Assembly: GCA_037039685.1 (NCBI GenBank)
Contig: JAWNGF010000013.1
Span: 207,001-271,000 of the forward strand
Direction of reading: 5' to 3'
DNA: 64,000 nt
Source of the DNA: Ceratobasidium sp. AG-K
Taxonomy: Eukaryota; Basidiomycota; Agaricomycetes; Cantharellales; Ceratobasidiaceae
Shown: positions 1 through 10,179 of the stretch, piece after piece
Layout: each line of letters begins with the position of its first letter
How positions within the stretch are numbered: position 1 is the first letter of the stretch
The notes under the pieces: model-generated
What the model saw: the letters and a program-made list of their open reading frames with translations, nothing else
Told to the model about the DNA's origin: nothing
The model's database searches: none
Program-made: the position numbers and the translations under genes

Positions 1-1018
1 AGAAGAGCCGAAGAACGAGTACCAAGAAGGAGATCTGGTTTGGCTGCTGGGAAAGAACATTCAGACAAAGAGACCTTCAAAGAAACTGGATAACAAAAAG
101 CATGGGCCATTCGTTGTGAAGCGACAAATAGGGTCACACGCTTATGAGCTTGATTTGCCGGCAACAATGAGGGTGCACCCTGTTTTCCACATCGATCTGC
201 TGAGCCCTTACAAGGGAGACACTGAATTCAGCCGTAACCAACCCCGACCACCGCCTATCATAACAGAGGAAGGAGAAGAAGAGTACGAAGTAGAGAAGAT
301 TTTGGACTGGAAGGAGACAAAGGACGGTCTTTTTTACAGGGTCAGATGGAAGGGTTATGGAAGTGAAGAAGACACAGAACAAAGGGCGGAAGATTTTGGT
401 CACCTTTCAAGGATCATCAAGGACCTTCTACGCCGACACCCCGAGGCTCCCACGCCATCTAACTACACGCCAGGGAAGATAAAAGGCAGAGGGGGCGAAG
501 CCAGTAGTATCACTTGCAAAGCTTGCAACTACTCCAAAACTTACTCATCGCTCAACGCTCTCAACCTTTTTTGCTCACCACAATGCCTGCCGTCTCCCGC
601 TCAACCATCACCAACAACCTTGTCCGTGTCCTCGAAGGACCTGCTTTCGCCACGGCAAGGATCCTCGACTCCGGGGCCGCACTCTACGTTTTCAAAAGGT
701 CCCAACAAAGCTCAGGGAGGATGCACTTTAGGGCGTCGGACGACATCCTACACTCGGACCTGGGAGAGTTCCAATGGGTTGGAAAGAAGTGGCCGACACG
801 CATGCAACTCCTACGAAAGGACATATTTGTCTGCCGAGGGTGCGCCGCTTTCCAGGTCTCCGAGGTCGTCCTCCTCTCCACCCACATGCTCGGGGTGGTT
901 GAATGGGGACAAGAGGGAGCATACTCGAGCGAGTGGGTGCCCGGGTACGACGGAAGGCAGCCAACGCTTCGGCCTAGATGGAACGACGCTTGGGACGCCA
1001 ACTACAAGAAGGACCTGA
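1..1018 (+). CDS. pol: Ty3 chromovirus pol, C-terminal end (copy A2), cut by window edge
   Basis: This is the 3' end of a retrotransposon polyprotein whose 5' part lies left of the window; the frame is already open at base 2. It holds the integrase C-terminus (GPFVVKRQ, LLSPYKGD) and then a chromodomain at about 282-400 (EYEVEKILDW, FYRVRWKGYGSEEDTE). The chromodomain of this class binds chromatin marks and steers integration. It is nearly the same as the end of the complete element at 53283-60506, so it is a second copy of that family. The tail after about base 470 is Ser/Pro/Arg-rich and overlaps ORF3 in another frame, so this tail may not be functional protein. Confidence 0.9.
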   Translation, partial: EEPKNEYQEGDLVWLLGKNIQTKRPSKKLDNKKHGPFVVKRQIGSHAYELDLPATMRVHPVFHIDLLSPYKGDTEFSRNQPRPPPIITEEGEEEYEVEKILDWKETKDGLFYRVRWKGYGSEEDTEQRAEDFGHLSRIIKDLLRRHPEAPTPSNYTPGKIKGRGGEASSITCKACNYSKTYSSLNALNLFCSPQCLPSPAQPSPTTLSVSSKDLLSPRQGSSTPGPHSTFSKGPNKAQGGCTLGRRTTSYTRTWESSNGLERSGRHACNSYERTYLSAEGAPLSRSPRSSSSPPTCSGWLNGDKREHTRASGCPGTTEGSQRFGLDGTTLGTPTTRRT

Positions 1019-1347
1019 GCGACTGGAGGATGGAGAGGGGCCGATACCAGAAGGAGAAGATCGACTGGGAGCCTTTCTGGTGGAAGAAGGAGGAGACTGA
1101 TGTGTCGGCATGGAAGGAGGCGGAGCCCGATGTGCGACAGTGGGACGAGGAGTTTGTGGAGGCCCGGGAGAGGGTTTTGGACTGGGCAAACGCGGATTGG
1201 ACGAAGGAAGAGACTTGGGAAGAATGGGAGAAGTTCTCGGACGAACCGGGAAATACCGTCTTCAACCCCATCGACCTGACCCTGGAGGAGGACGAGGGAC
1301 TGGAGGAATACATGCTTGCAAAGGGCAAGGATTGTGGGATCCAATAG
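583..1347 (+). CDS. ORF3 of chromovirus copy A2, unknown function
   Basis: An open frame of 254 aa begins at ATG 583, inside the 3' end of pol but in a different frame, and ends just before the polypurine tract and LTR. The start is chosen because the same ATG (MPAVSRST / MPAVTRST / MPAITRST) and exactly the same 765-bp length occur in copies A (59245-60009) and B (42368-43132). Visible features are a CRGC motif near residue 84, a Trp-rich central part (WNDAWDANYKKDLSDW, EPFWW) and an acidic, Trp/Glu-rich C-terminus. No signal peptide or membrane segment is evident, so it is not envelope-like. I do not recognise the family; a DNA- or RNA-binding or assembly role would be a guess. Confidence 0.75.
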   Translation: MPAVSRSTITNNLVRVLEGPAFATARILDSGAALYVFKRSQQSSGRMHFRASDDILHSDLGEFQWVGKKWPTRMQLLRKDIFVCRGCAAFQVSEVVLLSTHMLGVVEWGQEGAYSSEWVPGYDGRQPTLRPRWNDAWDANYKKDLSDWRMERGRYQKEKIDWEPFWWKKEETDVSAWKEAEPDVRQWDEEFVEARERVLDWANADWTKEETWEEWEKFSDEPGNTVFNPIDLTLEEDEGLEEYMLAKGKDCGIQ

Positions 1348-1389
1348 AGCCCGTCCAGGTCCCCTAGACGGTCTCTTAGGGGGGAGTAA

Positions 1390-1847
1390 TGTTGTGAGCT
1401 AGCTCACTCCATCGGACTCGCCCATTGTCTCGCCCGCCTGTCTCTCTCTTTCCTGTTACGTTCCCGTTTCTGATTGCCGCGTTGCCACCTTCTTGTGGTT
1501 ATCCTGTTACTTTGTGTAACGCGGCTGTGCTTTGTACGAGTCATGTCTGTTCATACAGCATGACTCACTTGGACACTCCTGACTGGTTGACTGCTGTGAC
1601 TCATGTGGCTACACCTTGTATGACTCGGCCACGATTGTGAATATATATAGAGGACCAACAAGCCTGGAAACCCCAGCTTGTTTTGTCTCGTCAAAACATT
1701 CCCTCTGAGTGACACTTAGAACCACCCCTACCCTTAAGAGCCTACAGACGCTTAAGTGCGTTGCGGTTCAAGAGGTCACTAAGGTCTTAGTGCCGTCCAC
1801 TCTCCATCGCGGCTCGTCTCACAGCCATCAAGAAGAAGCTTACGACA
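1390..1847 (+). repeat. 3' LTR of chromovirus copy A2
   Basis: 458-bp LTR running from TGTTGTGAGC to CTTACGACA. It is preceded by the polypurine run AGGGGGGAG and contains TATATATA and the AGCTTGTTTTGT block that marks the likely RNA start. It closely matches the LTRs at 53283-53737 and 60052-60506. Sequence from 1848 on belongs to a different element, showing that A2 inserted into element C. Confidence 0.92.
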
Positions 1848-3232
1848 ATCAAGGAAGAATTGTTGTTCCTGACAAAAGGGACATCAAACTGAAGCTTCTC
1901 AAGCTCTACCATGACTCGCCCATTGCGGGTCACCAAGGGCAAGCCAGGACTTTAGAACTTATCTCTAGAAACTACTACTGGCCAGGCATGAAAGCCCAAG
2001 TCAACAGGTATGTTGAAAGCTGCGAAGCGTGCCAGAGGGGGAAGGGAAGCAAAGGACACCTACCACTCAAACCCTTGCCCATTCCGGAAAAACCCTGGGA
2101 AAATATTGCTTATGACTTTATTGTGAAACTACCAAAATCACAAGGGTTTGACAGCGTCCTTGTCGTGATGGACCGCTTTTCCAGAATGGCACACTTCATC
2201 CCCTGCAAAGAATCCACAAATTCAGAAGAACTAGCCGATATCTTTGTGAAAGAAGTATGGCATCTGCATGGATTCCCCAAAACCACTGTTTCGGATAGAG
2301 GGACCACCTTCAAATCACACTTCTTGAAAGCTGTCTACAAGCGGCTAGGAATCCAAGGGACGTTCTCTACTGCCTTCCACCCTGAAACTGATGGCCTGGT
2401 AGAAAGAACGAACCAGTGGCTTGAAGGATGGATACGCATCTTTGGAAATTACAAACAAGATGACTGGGCAAAATGGCTACCCATCGCCGAATTTTGTCAC
2501 AACAATCACAAGAACCGAGTCACAAACAAATCCCCCTTTGAGGTCGTCTACGGCATGACTCCCAAATGGTCTATCGAGGACTATGTGACTCGCTCCCCAG
2601 AAGGAGACAAGTGGACAAAAGACATGGAGGCTGTGTGGGAAGAAACAAAAGCTCTGATGGAATACCATCAGTCAAGGGAAGAAGCCCCAAAGGCACAATA
2701 CAAGGAAGGGGACAACGTCTGGCTCCTGACTACCAACATTTCCACAAGACGCCCAAGCAAGAAGCTTGATGACAAGAAGACAGGCCCCTTTGTTGTGAAG
2801 AAACAAATCTCTTCACATGCCTACCAACTTGATCTTCCAAAATCCATGTGAATCCACAACGTCTTCCATGGAAACATGTTGACCCCCTACATTGAAGACC
2901 TAGACTTCCAACGAAATCAACCCCGACCTCCACCGATCGTGACTGAAGAAGGAGAAGAAGAATATGAAGTAGAGAAGATTGTAGATTGGCATCAAGACCC
3001 TGATGGGCTGAAATACCGCATCAGATGGAAAGGCTATAGCCCCGTGGAAGATACAGAAGAACCAGCGGAGAACTTTGCCGAGCTGACTCATGTCATGAGA
3101 AAGTTCCAGAAAGACTTTCCCACTGGCCCTCTCCCACCGAATTTCAAACCACAGGAATACAAAAAGACGAGAGGAAAGGCAGCTGAAGTCCTCATCCCAG
3201 CTACTCAGCCTACCACTTCCAGTCCGCTCTTA
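1848..3232 (+). pseudogene. pol: Ty3 chromovirus element C pol: integrase and chromodomain, broken
   Basis: The 3' half of pol from a second, diverged chromovirus; the 5' half would lie left of copy A2, which landed inside it. In order: the HHCC zinc-binding region of integrase (HDSPIAGHQG ... CEACQRGK), the DDE core (YDFIVKLPKS, VSDRGTTF, GLVERTNQW) and a chromodomain (EYEVEKIVDW, YRIRWKGYSPVEDTEE). An in-frame TGA at 2849-2851 interrupts the integrase C-terminus at a point where copy A has an arginine codon in the same motif, so this is a dead copy. The frame stays open downstream, overlapping ORF3 of this element. Confidence 0.88.
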
Positions 3233-3270
3233 GCCAACTTTCAACCAAAAAACTTTTTCCCACCTGTCCA

Positions 3271-4791
3271 ATGGCCCCCCTCCGCTCCAACAACACCACC
3301 GTCGCTGCCCGCCGTGCCTCCTACAGGCTCACCGCAGCCTATAGCAAGGCCATTATGGCCGGAGGACCCGGCGAGTTCGCCATCAACTGCAGGGCCACAG
3401 CACCCTGGTCCCTCAAGGAGGCCAAGAAACTGGCCAACGATCTCGAGCCCGGGGTTCACCTCGGCTATATCCCCCTCGCCAAGCGAGGCGACCTCAAGTG
3501 GGACGAGGAAGGCAAGTCCCTCATCCACCCCCAACTCGGCTCCCTCCTCTGGGTTAGCCACCCCGACTCCCGGCCCTCCGACCCAACCGACATCGGCCGC
3601 AGCAAATATTACCACTGCCGCGGCTGCATCGGACTCACCGTCAACGATGTGGTCACCAAGAGCGCCGATGCCTGGAACAGGGACACTGGCTACAAATGGG
3701 AAGGTGACAAGTGGTTCAAGCGCGAAACTGACCCCCGCACCGCCATTGCCAATGGAGGACATGTCGACGACGACGGGATCTGGTGGAGCAATTGCTCCTA
3801 CGATTTCACCAGCGGTTGGCCCACCCCCAGTGAGTGGCAGAAAAAGCCTGAACCACCAGTCGCTGACAACACATACCCCGAAACCCCCCTCTCCGATTTC
3901 AACTGGTCAAAAGACGCTGATGAAGACGCTGAGCAAATCGAACGGGAGTGGAACGCGACCTGGGACAGGGCCCGGGAAAATGTCGAGGCCCTCATCGCCG
4001 ACGTTGGGCAGGCAATTGCCAGGCTCGAACCTCATCCACCAGCCGATCGCATGCCATGCGACGCCAACGTCCTGGAGGCATACCGCCTTGTCCAGAGCGG
4101 ATCCTGGTCAATTGACCAGCTCAACAAATGGCTTGACCACCGACAGGAGCAGTGGGTGTCGTGAGCTAGCTCACTCCATCGGACTCGCCCACCGTCTAGC
4201 CCGCCTGTCCTCCGCTTTGTGTTGTGTTCCCCGTTTCCGTTTGCCGCGTTGCCACCTTCTTGTGGTTGTTCTGTTACTTTGTGTAACGCGGCTGTGCTTT
4301 GTACGAGTCATGTCTGTTCATACAGCATGACTCACACGGACACTCCTGATTGGCTGTCTTGTATGACTCTTGTGGCTGCGCCTTGTATGACTCGGCCGCT
4401 CTCTGAATATATATAGAGGACCAACAAGCCTGGTAACCCCAGCTTGTTTTGTCTCGTCAAAACATCCCCTCCGAGTGACACTTAGAACCACCCCTACCCT
4501 CAAGAGCCTACAGACGCTTAAGTGCATTGCGGTTCAAGAGGTCACTTAGGTCTTAGTGCCGTTCACTCTCCTCCGCGGATTGCCTCATAGCCACCAAGAA
4601 GAAGCCTACGACAGTGGGCACTCCGCGAGCAGAAAGAACTCGAGCGCCTCCAACAACGGCACCAGGAGGAGCTTGACAGGCTCTACCAGGAAAAATGGGA
4701 CCGCATGAACGAGGTTCTCGAGACGGACATGCAAAACCTGGCGGAACGTGTTGGCTGGCTAGAATTGAAGGAATGGGTCGCCTGCAAATAG
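3271..4791 (+). pseudogene. ORF3 of element C, interrupted by a solo LTR
   Basis: Starts at ATG 3271 and is read through 4156, where a solo LTR with its GTGGG target duplication interrupts it. The same frame resumes at 4619 and ends at TAG 4789-4791. Leaving out the insert gives 1059 nt, exactly 353 codons. The protein would be 352 aa, longer than the 254-aa ORF3 of the A family. The two share position in the element, a [YF]xCRGC motif followed by a Val-rich stretch, and a Trp-rich middle. The part beyond the LTR is a Gln/Glu/Leu-rich predicted coiled coil (LERLQQRHQEELDRLYQEKW). Function unknown. Confidence 0.75.
4157..4613 (+). repeat. Solo LTR of the A family inside ORF3 of element C
   Basis: 457-bp LTR beginning TGTCGTGAGC and ending CTACGACA, flanked on both sides by the identical 5-bp direct repeat GTGGG (4152-4156 and 4614-4618). 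No internal element sequence remains, so it is the product of LTR-LTR recombination. It carries the same TATATATA and AGCTTGTTTTGT blocks as the other A-family LTRs. Confidence 0.93.
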
Positions 4792-4831
4792 GTCCAGGCG
4801 CTCCACTACCTGGCCCTATGTGGGGGGGCAA

Positions 4832-5328
4832 TGTCGTGACCTGTCCCGCCCTCTCTCTGTTTCTGCGGCCTCGTGGCTTGTTCTAGCGCCTTATGCGCTC
4901 TTTCTGTATAGATGTGCCCTCTCCCTCGCTTAGTGAGGTGTATGGATGATGTGTCACCATGAGTCATATGACTCATGCTGTTTTCTATTGGCTGGCCTAC
5001 GCAGCCCCTTTATGACTCGGACTCTGACTCAGACCTGTGACTCATGTATGTACTTTGACTCACTTGTTTTCTGAGTATATATACTGGCTTGCAAGCATGG
5101 TCATCCCCAGCTTGCTTCGTCTCGTCAACTCTCCCTGCAGTGTGAACAGAGGCACTTGGCTACTTAGCCTTCAGCGCAGCCACCTGGACTTAGGAGCTAG
5201 TGACTTGTACTGACAAGACTAGCGTTTGTCCACCTTAGTGATAGAGTCTTAAAAGACTTATCACATATTGTTCCACATCTCAAAGGCCATTAGCGGTCGT
5301 CAACCATAGGCATTAGCAGGTTGCGACA
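4832..5328 (+). repeat. 3' LTR of element C
   Basis: 497-bp LTR from TGTCGTGACC to GTTGCGACA, preceded by a G-run polypurine tract (TGTGGGGGGGC) just after ORF3 of element C. It contains TATATATAC and, about 30 bp on, AGCTTGCTTCGT, the position equivalent to the RNA-start block of the A-family LTRs. The 5' LTR is outside the window. Confidence 0.85.
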
Positions 5329-6140
5329 TGATTACCCGCATTTTTAGGTTTTAATCTCTAGTTATCTACCCCCAAACCCTCCAATTTTACCTCCCCGTCA
5401 TCCCATTTTTTTGCAACGTATCACACTGTTCTGCCCGAAGGCTATTCCGTGTTGTTTAGAATCAGTTTTTGCAGCTAAACGTATCGTTTTCTAGGTTTAG
5501 CGTGCGAGTTTTGCGCGCTTTCGTACTATTTTTTGGACTCTGCACGCCTCGTTGTTCTGTTGCGTTTTTTGCTTCGATTCCGACCCGACTTCTCCGTTCT
5601 CGATCCTCTTTTTTACCATGTATCGAGCTATCTAATTTCACGATGATTTTCCGTGAATGTTGCGTCGCATCCGGGCGAATTTCTCTGGTTTAAGGGCCAA
5701 AAGCCTTGTGAGCTAGTACGTTTTGTGACAGTTTTTCACCCCGATAATGCGAGATTTCGCGCTGTTTCTTCCTGGTTATGTACAGGCTTGAAGTAGCTAT
5801 GATACGTGCCAAAATTGACCGGGTTTCCACCTAGACATCTCCACCGGTTGGTTTGCGTGGCGACGTAATTCAAACACCAAAACGCAAAACGAGTCGCAAA
5901 TGAGCCAAAAACAACTGTTTTGGTAGCTCGATGATCCGACTGAACATACAAAAAACGGACCAGAAATCGTGTCAAAACGTAAGGCAAGGCAACAAAACTG
6001 TTGAAGAAAAACGTACCAAAAGGAGCCAACACCAACGTACCAAATTTTGGGATCGTGGTTTCGTACCAAATCATCCCAAAATTCACGTAGTCGCTACCTG
6101 AACACCAAGACAATGCAGGGTGAAATATCATCCTGAAATT
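5329..6140. other. No convincing gene; A/T-rich repeat-like sequence
   Basis: About 0.8 kb between the element C LTR and the first lectin remnant. It has open frames on both strands (for example 5736-6131 minus) but no recognisable domain, and its composition, with many TTTT/AAAA runs and CGTACCAAA-like words, looks like an old repeat. The break in the lectin remnant falls at its right end, suggesting that insertion of this sequence truncated the lectin gene. Confidence 0.35.
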
Positions 6141-6145
6141 CGGTA

Positions 6146-6411
6146 CGTCTCATTCATCACGAGGGCCCTAACCGCCGGGGAGCACATTATCGCCGTCAAG
6201 GGAAAAGTAGATGATTATATCGTTCAGCTCGGCTTTGTCACCAACCTTGGTAACGACATATTTACTCTTCCACCTCGTCAAACTAATGGGACTCTTAGGG
6301 CGCACGTTTGCGGTCTCAGGTCACGGCGATGGCCAAGATTTTGTATGCGAAGCACCCTTAGGGATGGATGGAAAGCCAATGCACCTCCATTCAATTTTTG
6401 GAAGATGGTGA
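6146..6411 (+). pseudogene. Jacalin-type lectin remnant, last domain only
   Basis: Two small exons (about 6146-6249 and 6299-6411) match the last two exons of the complete lectin genes downstream: first a jacalin strand region (GEHIIAVKGK, VQLGFVTNLG), then after a 49-nt intron with a G|GG-CGC junction, GRTFAVSGHGDG, DFVCEAPLGMDGKPM and FGRW before TGA. The first nine or ten exons are absent; sequence to the left is repeat-like. It is the leftmost member of a tandem lectin array and almost certainly not functional. Confidence 0.65.
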
Positions 6412-7246
6412 GTATTTTAAACTCACGAATCCAGATGCATGGAAATATTGTCCAATTTCTAGCGAGAGCCGACTACACGGCGTGCTTTTTGTTTGGGGTG
6501 CTACTTGATATGTTTCTTGGAGAGATCGAGTTTGTAAGCCTTGAAGTTAAGTAGGAGCGTAAACGCCGATCGCAGTTGCTCGTCGGCCACTTCCTTCATT
6601 GGAGGGCTCTCTGTCACACCCAAAGGTTGTTATCAACGCAGTTGTATTTAAGGCTATTGTGTTTGCTCTCTTATTTCAACTTGTTACTAATTTGTGCCGG
6701 CAAGTTAGTTTGGCTATTCTCGGCTTGAGAATCCCTGTATTCAAAGGCCTCCAAATGAGAAGCGAGTGCTATTTCGAACGCAGTACTATGTCTCATGTAC
6801 CTTCTTAAAGGTCCGAGTTACCGGAAGAGTCGAATCAGTATTATAGTGCGTTTTCTCTGGTTAGGGACACTTGGTAGGATAGCCCATAGCAGCTGTGGAC
6901 CAAGGTCTCTTACGGTGACATTATCGTAGCATATGGTCCCAATTCGTGTCGTGAGACCCGCCCCGTACCATGCCGCAGCCAGGCATGAAGCAAGATCTTC
7001 TCATAACACTCATCAAAGCTTGCTCAAACCAACCAATAATTTCCAAAGCTGGCTCTCCCCCACTGTGATTATCTTGGTGCTTGCATTGAGCCAGAAACAC
7101 CATGTGATAACAGGAGGGTTTGTCATATTGTGTGGCGGTGCTAAAGTGGCAACCAAGACCTCGCCACGACAAGCGACGTTTGTGCGCAAAGTGAGCCACT
7201 GTTAGAACGGGTTGAATGTCGTAGTAACAAAGACTCGGAACTTAGC
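6412..7246. other. Intergenic, nothing recognised
   Basis: Spacer between the lectin remnant and the first complete lectin gene. Short frames on both strands are mostly complementary shadows of one another (6921-7205). It presumably contains the promoter of the gene starting at 7247, but no clear TATA element was identified. Confidence 0.4.
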
Positions 7247-9638
7247 ATGCCTCGCAATGAAGACCATCAACCACCATTGAACGACACGAATAATCTCACT
7301 GGTGTCCGTGTAACAACCTGGGAGGATGAACGTCGAAATGCGACATCATTTGAACTCCTTAGTCCCGAATCCAGAGAGAAATTCGTGAGTCCCCAAGATA
7401 CCCAAACTCTCTACCACTGAAGCCCAGAGCTTATCAAGCTTTCGATGATCGGACGTAGGTGACTGTCTCGCATAATTTGACCTGCTGATGCCATCGGTCT
7501 ATGATATATCCCATTGCTCAGATCTGTGCGGAGTCCGAGTAGATTGCAACGACGGTCCGAAGAGAGCCCCATGTCGTGTTGCTGTTCTCAAGTCGGGAAG
7601 GCAAGTATACTTTCGGGAAATGACCGAACTGGCCACCGAAAACGTCACCACGCAAAACGAGCGAGAGGCAAACTATGTACATCAAGGCTGGTCGCTGTCC
7701 GCTTTCTCGACCACTTCACCATGGATTCGATTAAGAATCGCCAGTAACAACCAATCGAACCGATTAGAAGAGTCGATCACCAAACGGATGATCACATACC
7801 GACTCCGATGTGACGTCTTACCAGGAGACCTTTCCCCTGTGCCTGAGTTTGATGCTGCAGTGAGAAATGCCTTAGGAATAGCAAACCGCACCGACATTTT
7901 CCAAGCACTGTATGAAGTATTTGACCGCTGGTATTTCCTGTTCCCTTTCGTCGCGAGTTGATCAATCCTAATCCTGATAGCAGGGGCGACGTGGTTCCGA
8001 TTGTATGTGTGATTCCTAATTGTATGAGATTGCGACTCATATTAGTCAAGTAGTCTTTCGATGTAGGTATATCGTTAACCGTCACAGACTTGAGATCCAA
8101 TGCTACGGTGAGGGACATTCCTGATAAGACTTGGTACCATTCCACGCTACGGCTAACGTTTATTTACCAACATTTTCGACGATTCGATACTGGCAAGGCT
8201 CCAATATCTCCATCTGAAATCGAATCATTCGGAATAGCAAACCACAGGACAGCCAAGGTGTTGACACAGGCATGCTATCAAAGTAACATACATTATTACT
8301 GTTCCTGATACGCTCCAAGGGTGCTGATTTGAGCATGCTCCAAATGGGGGTTAAAGCCTGGATCCAAAACTCGGGTATGAGGTTATTTCTCACCTGATCT
8401 ACTTAGCTCATTGAATTTCAGAAGTACCGATTGGACGCTGGTCTCAAGTCAAGGTTACAAAAACTGTCCCCATCACTGCATTACTATCAACTGGACTTCA
8501 GGAGCGACTTATGCAACTTCACAACTCGCTGCTCACATATTATCCGTTGGCCCTTGAAGGAGATGCAGATAACGCCTGTGCATTTGACGATACTCTTCAT
8601 GCGCTAAAGACTATTAGATCAGTGACCATACACTGCACCAAGCATGTCAAATCCTTGTGTGTCACTTATTTGGATGGTAGCGCTTCTACAAGACGTGGTG
8701 CAAATGCAGGCCCCGGGAGTACTTTTCATCTCGGAGCTGGTAAGCCGTATCAACTCCATAGCCGTGAGGCAGCTTATATAGCCATCTCAGGTGAACACAT
8801 ATTCGAGATGCACATTTGGAGGGACTCAAACGGAGTTTCCTCGATCCAGTTCTTTACTACTACCGGACGAGCCTCTCAGGCTTACGGGGGAGGTGCAGGG
8901 ATGCCTGCAGTATTAACCGGCAACGGGGGGATCCTGACTGCGTTTGCTGGCAAGGTAAAGAACGACTCGATTTTTCAACTTCAGGTAACGGTTCCAGTAG
9001 CTCGCTATCGCCGTTGCGCTCACGTCCAAATCAGGGGATTTGGCGTCACGATATCCAATCGACTGGGCCAAACATGAAGAGGAAATATTCGCAATATCAT
9101 GGTGGTGGCTGGGGTCATCGATTCAGTGACCTGCCGCTACTAAAGCGTCCAGACATAACGATATCCAAGATTAAAATCCACTGTGGTAATTGGGTTGACG
9201 CCATCCAGGCAAGTGTGCGCTCTTGGATGTAGTGTCCTGCTTTAGCCATGATTCAAGCCAACCTGCCTTCTTTCAGGTCACCTACACTTATCAAGAAGGT
9301 GGCCGAGCCACGACAATCGAAGGACCCCATCGTGGCGGGACTGGTGGTGGAGGACATGTATTTGATCTAAAAGCTGGCGAGTATATCACCACGGTTAAGG
9401 GAGGAATACGCGGGAACCTAGTTCACCTGTGTTTTGTAACTAATCAAGGTGGGTAGTACTCTTGAACGCCTGCGAATATTCAAACGCAAGCAGACTAGGG
9501 CGTACAGGTCCGGTATACGGTAAACCAGAAGGTGATAAATTCGTCTGTCAAGCCCCTTTGACCGAGGATGGGAAAGCTATGAGATTGTACTCTTTTTGTG
9601 GAAGATGGTGCGCTGATTTATGTACCCTGTTCGCATGA
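7247..9638 (+). CDS. Jacalin-type lectin protein, 12 exons, 589 aa (paralogue 1)
   Basis: Exons: 7247-7384, 7439-7454, 7522-7930, 7984-8002, 8054-8107, 8198-8269, 8320-8374, 8422-8739, 8782-8984, 9035-9208, 9277-9448, 9499-9638; they sum to exactly 590 codons. The N-terminal ~300 residues (GVRVDCNDGPKR, NEREANYVHQGWSLS, DLSPVPEFDAAVRNAL, FDRWGDVVPI) form a domain I cannot name with certainty; it may be related to the membrane-attack/perforin-like regions found with lectins in fungi. Then come two jacalin-like beta-prism regions, first FDDTLHALKTIRSVTI to LTAFAGKV, second VTYTYQEGG to GRTGPVYG with RGGTGGGGHVF and GEYITTVKG. Jacalin domains bind mannose- or galactose-type glycans. There is no signal peptide, so it is probably cytosolic or non-classically released. 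Two introns begin with GC (8270, 9209). Exon sizes are the same as paralogue 2 in eight of twelve cases. Confidence 0.78.
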
Positions 9639-10179
9639 GTGACTAATATCCTGCCAGCGATCGTGGGGTTGATGGCCTGCTTTGTGTGTGGGCCGCGGTT
9701 TAGCTGTTTTGCGACTGAAAGCGTTGCCACTGGTTATATTTTGAACGTGAATATACGCGTCAGCACGACTTTTGAAGTAAAACTAGGAGACATCCCTCAT
9801 TTCTCCGTAGCAAACACAGTGGCCGAGTGTGTATATCATACCCAATTTGACAGTTTCTATGAGTATTGTGACCTCCACTCATCGCAAACCGCAGCGCTAA
9901 GTGAAGCTCGTGAGGGCCTTACTAGCACGCGCGGTTTTCGCTGAGCAGTATGATTTACTGGATCGCTTCTTCGGAGAGTAGTCACGTGATCAGACTTTTT
10001 TCTTTTGGATGCATCTCTAACGAGCTAACACGTGATCAGACTTAAGTGTTGGTCATCGGAAGCGGGACCTCGGTGGCAACACGAACCTTGACCTCGCGAG
10101 ACACGTATCAATAAGCAGAGAGTACGATACTCCTTCGAAAGTGGATTATTGTATAATCTAACTTCACAGATAGTCTGAT

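Noticed and set aside
1709..1847. Start of the element C reading frame inside an LTR
   Set aside because: The frame runs from the A2 LTR into element C by chance; the boundary at 1847/1848 is set by the LTR end.
3241..3762. Minus-strand and alternate-frame ORFs over ORF3 of element C
   Set aside because: GC-rich codon use leaves several frames open; only the 3271 frame matches the ORF3 of other copies.
5736..6131. 131-aa minus-strand frame
   Set aside because: No domain, no introns, repeat-like composition; not supported as a gene.
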